Notes: generated by a model not told the origin, from the letters alone. Shown: positions 47,108 through 58,075, numbered from the stretch's first letter. The stretch is 64,000 nucleotides of DNA from Dallia pectoralis (GCA_029465975.1 CM055740.1:2047267-2111266), one strand, 5' to 3'. Made by a program: numbers and translations.

Positions 47108-47282
47108 ATGGTGTAAACGTGGTGTAAACGTGGTGTAAACATGGTGTAAACGTGGTGTAAACATGGTGTAAACGTGGTGTAAACGTGGTGTAAACATGGT
47201 GTAAACGTGGTGTAAACGTGGTGTAAACATGGTGTAAACGTGGTGTAAACGTGGTGTAAACATGGTGTAAACATGGTGTAAA
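47108..47282. repeat. 11-bp minisatellite, 16 copies
   Basis: Unit GTGGTGTAAAC with G/A variants (CGTGG or CATGG). Confidence 0.96.
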
Positions 47283-48735
47283 TCATGAAAAGAAGCTTTT
47301 ACTGTGTACCAATGAAACGTTGGTGTGTTAATAAGTACTATTCAACTTCAGAAGACAAATTGATCATTTAAAACCCCCTTTTGGAACTATGTTTGCAAAT
47401 CTGAACACTGTTGTGCTGATTAAAGAAGAAATAAAACCGGCCTTGTTTTAAGTTGAGTATCTGGAGCATCAGCAATTGTGGGTTCAATAATGGGCTCAAA
47501 ATGGCCTGACACAAATAACTTATTTCTGAAACTTGTTGGTAACTAAAGATCTTGTACACTGATGTTTACTACTCTCTTCACAAAACAGCACAAACTGGAT
47601 CTAACCAGAGTAGAAAGAGGAGTGGGAGGCCCCGGTGCATGACTGAGCAAAACGACTAATATATTAGTGTCTAGTTTGAGAAACAGATGTTTTACAGGTC
47701 CTCAAATGGGAGCTTCATTAGCAAGCAAGCAAGTTTATTTATATAGCACAGTTCATACATAGAAGCAATTCAATTTGCTTTACAAAGGAAAAAATAAATA
47801 ATAATAAAATACATGCATTTTATGTTGATAGCAACCTGTTTACTGGCACCATGTACATTTAAAACATTATATCTCAGTATTAACTGTGTACATTTTATTC
47901 AAAAGGTCTTCGTAACCTTTCAGGTCTTTAGAACCTGTTCAAGTATTTTAAACGTCCAGGTCTTAAGAACTTTATTCCAAAAATGAACCTCTTTAGGTCT
48001 TTATTAATTAAATAGTACCCGCAAAACACCAGTCTCAACGTCAAAAGTGAAGAGTCCAGGATCGTGGCCTTCTAGCCAACTATGCCATTCTTTCCCATCA
48101 AAGTTTGTTTAGTCTGAGAAAGCAGTCTGAATATTTTGACCATCCAAAACCCATTTTTAAGATGATTAGTTCCATAAATAAATGGGTGGAGCCGGAACAA
48201 GCGTATTCACAAAAAACAGAGCATATGAGAAAAACTGACTTAATAATAATTGATTATTGCTAAGCATAAACAGTATATCATTTTGAGTACCGAGCCACAC
48301 GGTGGCAGTCGTGCCCACGAATGTCGTCCCCCTACACTGTAGTCTGTTTCTGTACGCAACGTTGCATCACGTTTTTCATTGGTTGAACACAAACGCAGGC
48401 GTTTTTTGCAACGGATCCCACATCTAGTGTTTTCCTGAACACGGCCTGTGTTGTGTTTACATTTGCGACTAGGAAGCTTTTTTCCGCTGAATCCCTAATC
48501 TACTTTTTCCAAATGACGCGTCGTCTCAACCAGAGGTTGTAGAGGATAAATATCGTCTGATAATACCTAGATTATTCCCGTTAGTTTGTAGATTTGGCAG
48601 AGGTACTGTTGCTCCTAGTTGGCGTCGAAATAAATATGCCAATGTTGCTTGCTAGTTTCTAGATTTAAATACATAACGTTTGCTTGTTCTTGCAAACATT
48701 CAAGACTAGAGTGGATCGCCGTGCCCAAGTACAGT
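47283..48735. other. ano3 to svip intergenic region, svip 5' flank
   Basis: Unique sequence with one dispersed repeat fragment (47728-47800). The last 450 bp are the likely svip promoter and 5' UTR; no TATA box seen. Confidence 0.55.
47728..47800. repeat. dispersed fish repeat fragment
   Basis: AAGTTTATTTATATAGCACA and AATTTGCTTTACAAAGG form a motif seen all over teleost genomes as a SINE/LINE tail. A short fragment; orientation not resolved. Confidence 0.5.
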
Positions 48736-48798
48736 ATGGGTATGTGCCTACCGTGCTTTGGTGGAGCGGCGGAGGACGTGGTGTCCACCCCAGACCCA
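48736..48798 (+). CDS. svip: svip exon 1
   Basis: The ATG at 48736 gives MGMCLPCFGGAAEDVVSTPD, fitting an N-myristoylated start. Donor GACCCA|GTAAGT. Confidence 0.93.
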
Positions 48799-51426
48799 GT
48801 AAGTTACATAGCAGCCAACCATGACATGTGTATGGTTAAACAAATGTGGGTGTGTTAGAAAAAATACTTATTAGTTACTAAAACGTTTTTGGTGTAATGC
48901 ATACCCCTATTATTGGTGCTTCTATGACAGACAAGGAGTTTATTGTTCAAAATAAATACTGCCATTAGTAAAATTGTGTTATGTTAGTGGTATTACGATG
49001 CGTTGTGAATATATGCAGTACTGTCAGAGTACTGTCAGAGTATTACCCCGTTCAAATACTCTGAAACAGCCAACATCTTGCTGTGTTTCGTTCACAGGAG
49101 ACGAGGAGACGTCAGCTAGCCGAGGCAGCTGAAAAGAGACAGAAAGAGGTATTACTGTTTACCTAAAAACAAGGGCTTGTTTTCCAGACACAGATTTTTC
49201 AGAAGTAAAACAAAAACAGAGGTTCTCAACTTAGCTTGATCTTTAAGACCTAAGAAATTTCTGAATCTGTGCATGGTAAACCTACCCAATAAAGATAATT
49301 ATATCTCACTATGATCCTATGATGTGGCTTCGTTGGATAAGGGTGTGGCATGGTTGTTGGTTCAATTCCCTGTGGCATGGTTGTTGGTTCAATTCCCGCA
49401 GGGGCCCTATAAACACATTGCTGTGTGTTGGCACTCACTGCACTGAGCCACTTAGCAGACACTTTCAAGCCAGCTAAGTGGCCCAGAGTCCAGAACATTT
49501 GGCCAGTCAGTCTGAGCACCCACCCTCCTAACTGCTAATTTATGATAATAGATAGACAGATGTTACTAGCAGTGCTATGATCACTAACATGTCAGATGGG
49601 GCTACTGTCCATTCCTAAAACGAGAGACCTTCCACTCTGGAGACACCGTCGGTTTAGTAGTTGAGGCGTTGTAGCACAGCTCCTAAACTGTCCACATCGG
49701 TGGGTATATTCACTGTGCCACGCAGAAACTCTTCGGTCGGAGCCATTTGACTCCAACGCATAAAACGTGTCGGCCACGGTGAGTATGTTGGGATTGTCTT
49801 AAGGTCTATGATTGGCTGGGTATTTCCTCATACCTCACCACCGCACACTGCTCACGCTGCACATGCCAAACATTGACCCCTGTCAACAGATCGGGGGTCC
49901 TTGTTCTTTTTCCAGGTTTACACCCATGTTTGTCATTATAAGACAGTCTCTGTGAAAGCTTTCAACACTGTATGTCACTTACAGCGCACGCTGGCAAGAC
50001 AGCAGAACACCTGTGTTGGAACCAGGCTATCTATTACAGTGACACTGACCAAACATCTCTCTATCAGCGTCATCTGCCAATGGCCCGTTTCATAACACAG
50101 CACGCTGGACACTGCCAGATATATCTGCTCACGTGTACTGCATGTTACCACGACAACTGGATGCCCTGCCAAAATAAACCCTGTCCCTTGTCAGGCATCT
50201 GAGGTTATGTTAAAGCTTTGATCAGAATCGTTCTGTTACAGCATATTAGTTGTAGTTAGGTTGTGTAGGTCTATCTGTAAATAACGCCATAATATGGAAG
50301 TAACTCCACTTAAATGATCAAGTAATATGTAAATAACCACCTAAATGATGTCTTAATATGGAAATTACTCCATAAGGCCATAATCAGGAAATAACTACAC
50401 CTAAATAATTGTCAAAATATGGAGAGATTTTTTTAATTAATCTTTTACATTTACACCAACGAAAACTCTAACAACCTCTTTATGCAAGTAAGATGAACAA
50501 AATGACCAAAATATGCTCCCAATCTCACCTGCCCATTGCCTCCTTTTAGACAAACTACAGGGGTGTCAAAAACCCTGAAGCAGTGGAAAGGAAGAAAAAG
50601 AAACAGGAAGAGATTGAGAAACAGGCGATGACAACATCTACGTCTGGTGGAGGAGGGCTGAGGGTGAGGGAATTTATCCAGTGAATGTATCCAGTGACTG
50701 TCAGTCAGGTGAATGTATCCAGTGAATGTATCCAGTGAATGTATCCAGTGAATGTATCCAGTGAATGTGTCCAGTGAATGTGTCCAGTGAATGTATCCAG
50801 TGAATGTGTCCAGTGAATGTGTCCAGTGAATGTATCCAGTGAATGTATCCAGTGAATATGTCCAGTGAATGTATCCAGTGAATGTATCCAGTGAATGTGT
50901 CCAGTGAATGTGTCCAGTGAATGTGTCCAGTGAATGTGTCCAGTGAATGTATCCAGTGAATGTGTCCAGTGAATGTGTCCAGTAAATGTGTCCAGTGAAT
51001 GTATCCAGTGAATGTATCCAGTGAATGTATCCAGTGAATGTATCCAGTGAATGTATCCAGTGAATGTGTCCAGTGAATGTGTCCAGTAAATGTGTCCAGT
51101 GAATGTGTCCAGTGAATGTGTCCAGTGAATGTATCCAGTGAATGTATCCAGTGAATGTATCCAGTGAATGTATCCAGTGAATGTATCCAGTGAATGTATC
51201 TAGTGGATTTTTCTGAGCGATGTCTCACTTTTCTCACTTATTATTGTCTTCATGAATATTCCACCATATGTGGAAAATAGTCGAGTAGGTGTGTCCAAGC
51301 CGTTGACTGGTGCGGTATGTATACGTTTATAACATATTCAGGGAAAGGGTTTTATGAAATGTCATGATATTACCTCCTTATTTCTGTTTCTGTATTTTCT
51401 TCTCTCTTTAGTGGCAGGTTGGCTAA
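48736..51426 (+). CDS. svip: svip, small VCP/p97-interacting protein, four exons, 80 aa
   Basis: SVIP is a small membrane-anchored regulator of the AAA ATPase VCP/p97. It inhibits ER-associated degradation and affects autophagy and lysosomes (known biology). Coding exons are 48736-48798, 49098-49148, 50550-50663 and 51412-51426, all phase 0. Seen: an N-terminal MGMCLPCF with Gly2 for myristoylation and Cys4/Cys7 as possible palmitoylation sites. An Arg/Ala-rich helix RRRQLAEAAEKRQKE carries the VCP-interacting motif. A basic stretch (VERKKKKQEEIEKQA) leads to the conserved end GGGLRWQVG. The human protein is 77 aa. The last intron holds a 13-bp minisatellite. Two candidate poly(A) signals AATAAA lie at about 52540 and 52590. 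Only the first intron's donor is in a continuous reading frame, which otherwise stops soon after exon 1. Confidence 0.93.
49098..49148 (+). CDS. svip: svip exon 2 (VCP-interacting motif)
   Basis: Acceptor GTTCACAG|GAGA, donor AAAGAG|GTATTA, 17 codons: ETRRRQLAEAAEKRQKE. Confidence 0.93.
49310..49515 (+). mobile_element. tRNA-derived SINE (V-SINE-like tail)
   Basis: A tRNA-like head (GTGGCTTCGTTGGATAAGG and B box GGTTCAATTCC, with the B-box segment duplicated) leads to ACTTAGCAGACACTTTCAAG, resembling the conserved 3' core of fish V-SINEs. Located in the second svip intron. Confidence 0.6.
49520..50549. other. svip intron 2, unique part
   Basis: No other gene or repeat array recognised after the SINE. 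Weakly repeated CTAAATGAT(G/C) and AATATGGAAAT segments at 50290-50420. Confidence 0.55.
50550..50663 (+). CDS. svip: svip exon 3
   Basis: Acceptor CTTTTAG|ACAA, donor CTGAGG|GTGAGG, 38 codons starting TNYRGVKNPEAVERKKK. A 13-bp array starts within about 20 bp of the donor. Confidence 0.93.
50680..51205. repeat. svip: 13-bp minisatellite, about 40 copies, next to svip exon 3 donor
   Basis: Unit GTGAATGTATCCA with T-A/T-G variants (GTATCC/GTGTCC). The first recognisable units (GTGAGGGAATTTATCCA) begin at the donor itself at 50664. Confidence 0.95.
51270..51316 (+). mobile_element. solitary Tc1-type terminal fragment in the last svip intron
   Basis: GAGTAGGTGTGTCCAAGCC and TTGACTGGTGCGGTA match the terminus of a fish Tc1 element. 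Nothing else of the element remains nearby. Confidence 0.6.
51412..51426 (+). CDS. svip: svip exon 4 (terminal)
   Basis: Acceptor CTCTTTAG|TGGC. It encodes WQVG and the stop, completing the conserved LRW end. The 3' UTR follows, with GTCCTGGAGGTTCC-type repeats at 51430-51560. Confidence 0.88.
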   Translation, partial: WQVG

Positions 51427-51894
51427 GAAGATGAACATGGAGACATCCTGAAAGTTCCTGTCTCTGATGGGTTTCAGCCAACATGGAGACGTCCTGGAGG
51501 TTCCTATCTCTGATGGATTTCAGCCAACGTGGAGAGGTCCTGGAGGTTCCTATCTCTGATGGGTTTCAGCCAACATGAGGTGTCCTGGTGCCAGTTCACA
51601 TTTTGGCTGTCTGTCCGTCTTTTTAGTTTAGTATTTTTCTTTTTCAGTTCTTTTTTTGTTATTTTTCAGGGGCAAATGCGTGTCTACATCTGCAGAGTGT
51701 GTAGAGTAGTTTTGCCATGCTTCAGCGCTGGTAGAAAGATTCCCGGTGTTGGCAGTGTGACTGGTGGGACATGGCACCCCTACTGCCAAGATGTACCCAA
51801 TCCAGAGGCCAGCCTGGCACAGACAGGAGGGCAATGACATGGCATAAACACACACTCAAATATGCTAACAGCATAACTGTAGCAGGCGTCTTAA

Positions 51895-52490
51895 CGCCCT
51901 CTCTCTTTGCCTCTGCTCTCTCTCTTTGCCTCTGCTCTCTCTTTGCCTCTGCTCTCTCTTTGCCTCTGCTCTCTCTTTGCCTCTGCTCTCTATTTGCCTC
52001 TGCTCTCTATTTGCCTCTGCTCTCTATTTGCCTCTGCTCTCTATTTGCCTCTGCTCTCTATTTGCCTCTGCTCTCTCTCTTTGCCTCTGCTCTCTCTCTT
52101 TGCCTCTGCTCTCTCTCTTTGCCTCTGCTCTCTCTTTGCCTCTGCTCTCTCTCTTTGCCTCTGCTCTCTCTTTTGCCTCTGCTCTCTCTTTGCCTCTGCT
52201 CTCTCTTTGCCTCTGCTCTCTCTCTATTTGCCTCTGCTCTCTCTCTCTTTGCCTCTGCTCTCTCTCTTTGCCTCTGCTCTCTCTTTGCCTCTGCTCTCTC
52301 TTTGCCTCTGCTCTCTCTCTTTGCCTCTGCTCTCTCTCTTTGCCTCTGCTCTCTCTTTGCCTCTGGTCTCTCTTTGCCTCTGCTCTCTCTTTGCCTCTGG
52401 TCTCTCTCTTTGCCTCTGCTCTCTCTCTTTGCCTCTGCTCTCTCTCTTTGCCTCTGCTCTCTCTTTGCCTCTGCTCTCTCTTATCTTCTC
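51895..52490. repeat. CT-rich minisatellite (TTTGCCTCTGCTCTCTC)
   Basis: Units of 17, 19 and 21 bp differing in CT count. It lies in the svip 3' UTR or just past it. Long open frames are artefacts. Confidence 0.94.
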
Positions 52491-52499
52491 TCTCTCTTA

Positions 52500-53735
52500 C
52501 ACTCTTTCTATTTCTCTGCCATTTCAACTTTGCAGCGTTAATAAATGGTGCTTACTGCTTTTGTAATTTTTCAGACTTTTACAACTTTAATAAATTATCC
52601 TGTCGCTATCTGGCTATCATGGCTAAATTGACATGTGCCATACAGCACTACAGAAGTCAAGTGTCATATTTTATTGTACACTACTGTGTTAAAATACTAC
52701 CGAATTTTACATACTATTTATGAAGGAAACCAATTGGAATGCTAAAGATTTTATCCACACACACTAGTATTTATTCACTTAAATGTCACTTGTATTTTAT
52801 TTTTGTTTTGTTTCTGCAATATCAATTATCAATATCAATTATTCACACTAAATATTGGTTTGCGGTGTATGGAGGATGTTCCTCTTGATGCCGGATTTAA
52901 TATAATTCCGTGGTGAAAGATTTTACTTTGTGTGTGTGCTATATTTAGACATTTCTATTTCAACATGTAGTTATGTTGTCATTAGTTTATCAACTGTTTC
53001 ACAAAGGACAAAAAGATTGTGTCTACGGGTTTAACCTGCAAACCACATTGATCCAAATATGAAGTAGCAAGTGAGTGTGTTTAATGGATTATTTACTTTT
53101 TATCAACCTTGTTTATACTTGACTGCTGTCACAGCTTCACGTGCTTGTGACATCTTTAAGGGGCATGAAGTATTGCCAATGTTATTTTGTTGAAATAAAC
53201 ACATAAAACACGACTCCTTATGTTTGGACTTTTTGTGGTTTTGCTGGTTTGGAATACCAATTCCCTGGAATTTTCTATTTTTTTCCATTTCCTACAGGTT
53301 GTAGTGCAATTTTACAGTAGTTGTGAGCAGCTCTACTGCTAATTACTTTTTATTACAGTATGTGTTCATGGTTAACATTTTTGTTATTCAGGCATTCAGG
53401 CAAAACTTGGTTTTCGGCGGGATCTTTTCCCATAATAGAAAATACTTATTGTTTCCGGATGCAATAGGTGATTGGAAATTCTTTGGTCAAGCGTCAGTAA
53501 AAAACATTTTCAGCATTGAAACACTCCATTGACGATATATAGTTGGCAGGTTTAAAAAAAAAATCTAACAAATGTTTTGATATTCGTGAAATGATTTATT
53601 GTTAAATAACAATGACCAGAGTTGATGACGGTCTCCTGGGATTTGTAGTCGTGTCAAACCTGCGACCACCAGTGTATCTTCAAACTACAAACGGATGTGA
53701 TTGGCTGAATGGAGGTTCCACCAGAGAAGAAGAAC
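52500..53735. other. svip 3' flank to snoRNA host promoter
   Basis: Candidate svip poly(A) signals at about 52540 and 52590. No other gene recognised. Confidence 0.55.
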
Positions 53736-53738
53736 TGG

Positions 53739-53775
53739 TATAAATACTCTGCTAGTCTCTTTTCCGGCCTCTCTG
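53739..53775 (+). promoter_or_regulatory. TATA box and TOP-like initiator of the snoRNA host gene
   Basis: TATAAATA at 53739-53746, then GTCTCTTTTCCGGCCTCTC from 53756. Spacing fits initiation at about 53757-53772 in an oligopyrimidine tract. Confidence 0.65.
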
Positions 53776-54071
53776 CTCGCTACTCACTCACCAAGGACCT
53801 GTTAGTAGGGTGGCGGCCGAATTATGGCGCCCATTATAACGTTGTGTTGTCGTTGGCACCATCCACCAGTCATAAAATGACTAGCAATCATTGGTAAGTA
53901 AAGTTAATGTTTTGCGGACTTGTTATTTCTGACAAACTGCGTTTATGTAACATTAACTCGCTCGTGTACGGTCGCGGATAGGTCTACATCCACGTGGTTC
54001 ATAACTGTAGACTAGTAATCACTGTTATTTAGTTACTAATGTAACTGCACGCAGTACGTATAACCATCGCT

Positions 54072-54149
54072 GATCTTTCAATGACGATATCTTTGTCCAG
54101 TTCTGCTACTGAATAATAATGAAAGATGCTTGTGACTCTGAGAGAGATC
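54072..54149 (+). ncRNA. weaker C/D-box snoRNA candidate in intron 1
   Basis: Variant box C ATGACGA at 54081-54087, D' CTGA at 54109-54112, box D CTGA at 54138-54141. The terminal stem GATCTTTC/GAGAGATC pairs over 8 bp with one G-U. It has different guides from the three repeated copies. The variant box C lowers confidence, and the target is unknown. Confidence 0.5.
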
Positions 54150-54668
54150 CTGGTTGTACTACGCTCATATCTATCTGATCTCATTGGTTGCCAGCCGTGG
54201 TGTTACTGTGGCAAATTCACTATTAAATTAATCAGACGGCTGGAATGGGTTTATTGACCGTTGAATAAAATGCCCACTAGTTTCGTAAATTGACCCTCGT
54301 AAAACCATGTGCCTAACCGATGGATGTTAGTGTTAAATCTAATGTTAAGAAACTACCGCCTGAACTACCACGCGGGACGCAAGTGTGTTTTCAGGGGCCC
54401 AGTTGGTTTGAGTCAAGTTTCTTATACTCTTACTTACGTACTGTAATGCTTAAACTGATCGTTTTGTTCCAGGTATCTCTGACGTGAGTATTCTGAATAC
54501 TGGCTGGTGGAGGATGCAGTAAATCTTAGCTTGGTTCAGGCTAAATTAGCTGGCTGCCCGGTGTGGTCTTACCACTGAAGGTGAGTGTGCAACTGGCTTT
54601 TAATACTTTACCTGTCTGGTGACAGTGGTTATAAGGGCATGTTTTAAGTCAACCACAGTCCATGGATC

Positions 54669-54764
54669 AGAGTTTATGATGAGACAAAACTAAATAACTT
54701 TTCTGACACCTCATATGAGGGCTGGTAACAGCCCCTGATTCTAACTCTATTCTGAAGCTCTGAT
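54669..54764 (+). ncRNA. C/D-box snoRNA candidate, copy 1
   Basis: Box C ATGATGA at 54676-54682, D' CTGA at about 54712, box D CTGA at 54752-54755. The terminal stem pairs ATCAGAG (5') with CTCTGAT (3'). Inside is a hairpin GGCTG-GTAA-CAGCC with a GNRA-type loop, and a palindrome CCTCATATGAGG. The D' guide would be the bases just before TTCTGACACC. I could not match either guide to rRNA or snRNA by eye, so the target is unknown. Confidence 0.78.
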
Positions 54765-55128
54765 GGACTGTTCAAACTACTAACCTAGGATGTTTAGAGG
54801 CTGTTAACTGATATTGGTCTATTTGGGCTTGGTGTAATTTGCTATTGTCCAGGTTAGTACTAGCAGACACTAAAGTTGCCTTAATGCCACTAAACTAGTT
54901 GGTGTTATTGAAGCTGTGTAAACATTTATGCTTGACTACCATTTTGTCACCTGGTTTACTTGCTACAGCCAACAGGGCATGTAGGATGTTTTTAGCCTGT
55001 CTCTAATGTTAACCTGTGTTCTGTTTCCATCTGTTCTCATTTACCAGATTCATGTCGTTTAACCTGCGCCAATCACCAGGCTCCCTCTGCCCTCAGGTAA
55101 ATTACTATTGAATGAGTCCTACAGCTGG

Positions 55129-55228
55129 TAGTGAGCCTGTGATGAGACAAAACTAAATAACTTTTCTGACACCTCATATGAGTGCTGGTAACGGCCCCTG
55201 ATTCTAACTCTATTCTGAGGCTCACTGA
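55129..55228 (+). ncRNA. C/D-box snoRNA candidate, copy 2
   Basis: Box C GTGATGA at 55139-55145 and box D CTGA at 55215-55218. The terminal stem AGTGAGCC/GGCTCACT is 8 bp and perfect, yet differs from copy 1 on both sides. The core from box C to box D is nearly identical to copy 1. It ends about 67 bp before the next exon, a usual distance for intronic C/D snoRNAs. Confidence 0.82.
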
Positions 55229-55513
55229 GTTGCCATATCACTGTGGAGATGCTTATTTGTGATTTGACTGACTGGGTTTTCTCTCAATGTGCAGCAAGGA
55301 CTCTGCTGAGACGAGGATCTGGTATGGATAGAGGACTTAAGAGTAGATTCTACACAATCTTGTCATCGTCATAACATCCTGTCAGCTCACTTGTGAGCTT
55401 TCCCTGGGTGGTGACATCACCAGGCTGTATGGATGCAGAACCTGATAGGTTAGGGTGAGTCTGATTGCCTGTTAAACCTGCTGCTATTTACCTAGCATTG
55501 GCTTGTTATGGCA

Positions 55514-55609
55514 CTGAACCTGTGATGAGACAAAACTAAAAACTTTTCTGACACCTCATATGAGGGCTGGTAACAGCCTCTGATTCTAACTCTACTCTGA
55601 GGCTCTGCT
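55514..55609 (+). ncRNA. C/D-box snoRNA candidate, copy 3
   Basis: Box C GTGATGA at 55522-55528 and box D CTGA at 55597-55600. Same guides and internal hairpin as the other copies. The terminal stem (GAACC/GGCTC) has one mismatch and is the weakest of the three. It lies about 100 bp before the terminal exon. Confidence 0.75.
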
Positions 55610-56379
55610 TGTGACAGTTTACAAATCCACTCCTGGAAGGTGTGGTCGAAATAGTCTAATGTGTAATGAAGTATTGTCTTCTAGACTGATCTTGTGTTTC
55701 TCCCTTCAGGTTTCAGGTGGAGATAAGACGGATGAACACAAAGCACCGTTCCGTTTACAGAGCTTCACTGTTTCGATGCAGTTTACCAGAAGCTCCCTTT
55801 AAACTACAATACCACGTGATCGATGACGTTCGAAGCCTAGTTTAACCAATGTCTTTTCACGCCAGAATACATTGCACTACAAATGAGTGAAGACTAAACA
55901 CCAAGCCAATGTGTCTTATGCTGTTGTGCAACAATTATGTTTCTGTATTGCAGTTAATACGATTTTCTTTAACAAATGTTGACCGTCGTCAAATTTTAGT
56001 AACTGCATTTAGTGTTTCTATTGGTCTCTTTTATTCATTTATTATTCACATCACCTTAAATGCCACGATGATGACTGAGGAAAGTGCTGGTGGCTGCAAC
56101 CCCCACAACGATGTGCTGCTCTGGGTTATATAATGCATCTAAATCAAATGTGTCGTATAACATTCTGTCCAGCAGATGTCGCTGCTGTGCGTTGTTGGAA
56201 AGCTTCGAGCTATGACTAGTTTCTTTGAAACAAAGCCTCTTTTCTATCCTTAGTTCCAGGGAGATCTAGTTTTAATGCACAGCTTTGTGTCATTGATCGT
56301 TTTCAGCAACACCTCTCTGTCAGAGCCCTAGTTCTACATGTGCGTTTCAATAAAGTTAATCTGAATTTATTTGTTTTAC

Positions 56380-57640
56380 TGGTGTTTACATTCTGCATTG
56401 ACAAGTTAATAACATGTAACTCTATAGGGCACTTAACGTTAATGTAGGAAAATACACTGCCAGATGTTTTTATATCTTAGGTAAATATTTTTTTAGAATA
56501 TGAAATGGTTACTGTGGCTGGTTCTCAACTGGATTTGGCCATATAAAATGTCTGACTACAACGCAAGCCCCTTACCGGTGTATTTTTACGAACAAAATAC
56601 CGCTAAAACCGTTTAACCGGCCACGTCAGTTGACGTGAAGGGCTTGTAATTAAACACGTTTTATGCAACCTTTTCAATCACAGCGCTTATTTATTTTTTA
56701 CAACAAACTGCTTTAATGTTTAAACGCTGTCGATTGTAAAAGTAATAATCGCTCGGTTAGTAACGGTTCTCTAGGCTATAGTTGGTCGTCAACGTCGGTA
56801 ATTGCCTGGCTAAATTAACTGACAATATTATTCTTTGCGTCTTGATGAAAGTTAATGCTCAATCAGGATCTAATAATCATCTCGCTCCTAAGTAAATCTA
56901 TATCAGATCAAGCCATTTGAGGCTGCTCTTCCGGGTGATCGAAGCAAATACAGACTCAGAATGCTAATCACGAGTGCCAGTTTAATAGCAGTACTACAGC
57001 TTGACCAGTAGATGTCAGAAAAGTATCACCGATTCCAATCGACCGACATTTGTCAACCAGCAACTGATATCGAGAACTGAATTCGCACGACGCCGGTTCG
57101 AGCAGTGAAAACACCTCGTGTCCATTAAAACTACCAGAGATTTTATCCAGATTCCCACCGCTCTACTGAAAAAGGAGCTACTTTGCATTCCTGTCAAATG
57201 CACAGAAAGTTAAGTTTCAATCAGGGTAGGGGCCAAGCAGCTGAATCTGACAATATACATACACACAATCCCCTTAACTATAGTTAGTAATCATCGCAAG
57301 TTAACCTGGTAATGTAGCATAAACAAAATGTATCTAACTATTATTGTCGTTCAATATGTAACTCCTTGGTCAAGTAAGTAAAATAAGTTTAAGACAAGTC
57401 CATTTGCAATATAATCAGTGTAAGGTTGAACTCTATATGTTAAGAAAATATGCTGATTACTTTCACCAAAAAAATAAGAAATTCAAAATGAAACAACATG
57501 CTTTTAGTACCATATATAGCAGTCTCTATCCCAGGCTAATTGTTTGTAAAATCCTTGCATAGATTGTCAGGCGAGAAAGCCATAGAAAACATCTGTAATG
57601 CAAGGCATGTCTTCAGGCCACCATTTCAGGCAACCTGGAT
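56380..57640. other. intergenic or gas2 3' UTR, unique
   Basis: An open frame on the minus strand (57015-57203) has no recognisable protein. Nothing else seen. Confidence 0.55.
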
Positions 57641-57644
57641 TAAA

Positions 57645-57768
57645 CCTTTAATTCGCTGTGTTGAGACAAGGTCCCCTGGATTCACTGCATTGAGACAAGG
57701 TCCCCTGGATTCACTGCATTGAGACAAGGTCCCCTGGATTCACTGCATTGAGACAAAGTTCACTGGAT
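57645..57768. repeat. 29-bp repeat, four copies
   Basis: Unit GTTGAGACAAGGTCCCCTGG plus ATTCACTGC, last copy diverged. Confidence 0.9.
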
Positions 57769-57944
57769 CTGCTGTCTTAATGTTCTAACCATCGTTGGAT
57801 ATCAAGAAGTTGTACACATCCTCTGAAACACTGTCTGGGAATTACTGATCTCTGACTCACCATATATTCTAAATAACTTCTAATTTTGAGATGCTGAAGT
57901 CACACTGACTTGCTGCCCGCATAAACAGTTCCTTTAAATCTCTG

Positions 57945-58075
57945 AATGTTTTACTTCCTGGTGCGGTGGTGTGCGTCCATCTTTACTTCCTGGTGCGGTG
58001 GTGTGCTGCCATTTTTACTTCCTGCTCTGGTGGTGCGTCCATCTTTACTTCTTGCTGCGGTAGTGTGCTGCCACA
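57945..58075. repeat. repeat copying the end of the gas2 coding sequence
   Basis: Four imperfect copies of TTTACTTCCTGGTGCGGTGG plus TGTGCTGCCA, 28 to 33 bp long. The rightmost copy is the last codons and stop of gas2; the others lie in its 3' UTR. Confidence 0.9.

Larger units (their letters stand above)
53757..56375 (+). ncRNA. candidate C/D-snoRNA host gene (non-coding, 5'TOP-like)
   Basis: A TATAAATA box at 53739-53746 precedes a pyrimidine-rich start (CTCTTTTCC at 53757), the 5'TOP hallmark of snoRNA host genes. Proposed exons are about 53757-53893 (donor CATTG|GTAAGT), 54473-54580 (GAAG|GTGAGT), 55048-55096 (CTCAG|GTAAAT), 55295-55454 (TTAGG|GTGAGT), and 55710 to about 56375 with AATAAA at 56349-56354. 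No conserved reading frame spans the exons; the longest open stretch, in exon 1, has no recognisable protein. Three near-identical C/D-box elements sit in introns 2, 3 and 4, and a fourth candidate is in intron 1. This resembles GAS5/SNHG-type genes in organisation, but I do not recognise it as a named one. Confidence 0.7.

Noticed and set aside
51771..52723. Leu/Ser-rich 256- to 265-aa open frames
   Set aside because: Open in all three frames because of CT-rich repeats. No conserved protein.
53709..53897. 62-aa open frame in exon 1 of the snoRNA host gene
   Set aside because: It starts upstream of the TATA box and has no recognisable protein.
54473..54483. 11-nt microexon in the snoRNA host gene (donor GACGTGAGT)
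   Set aside because: Splice motifs fit, but an exon ending at 54580 is simpler and has an equally good donor.
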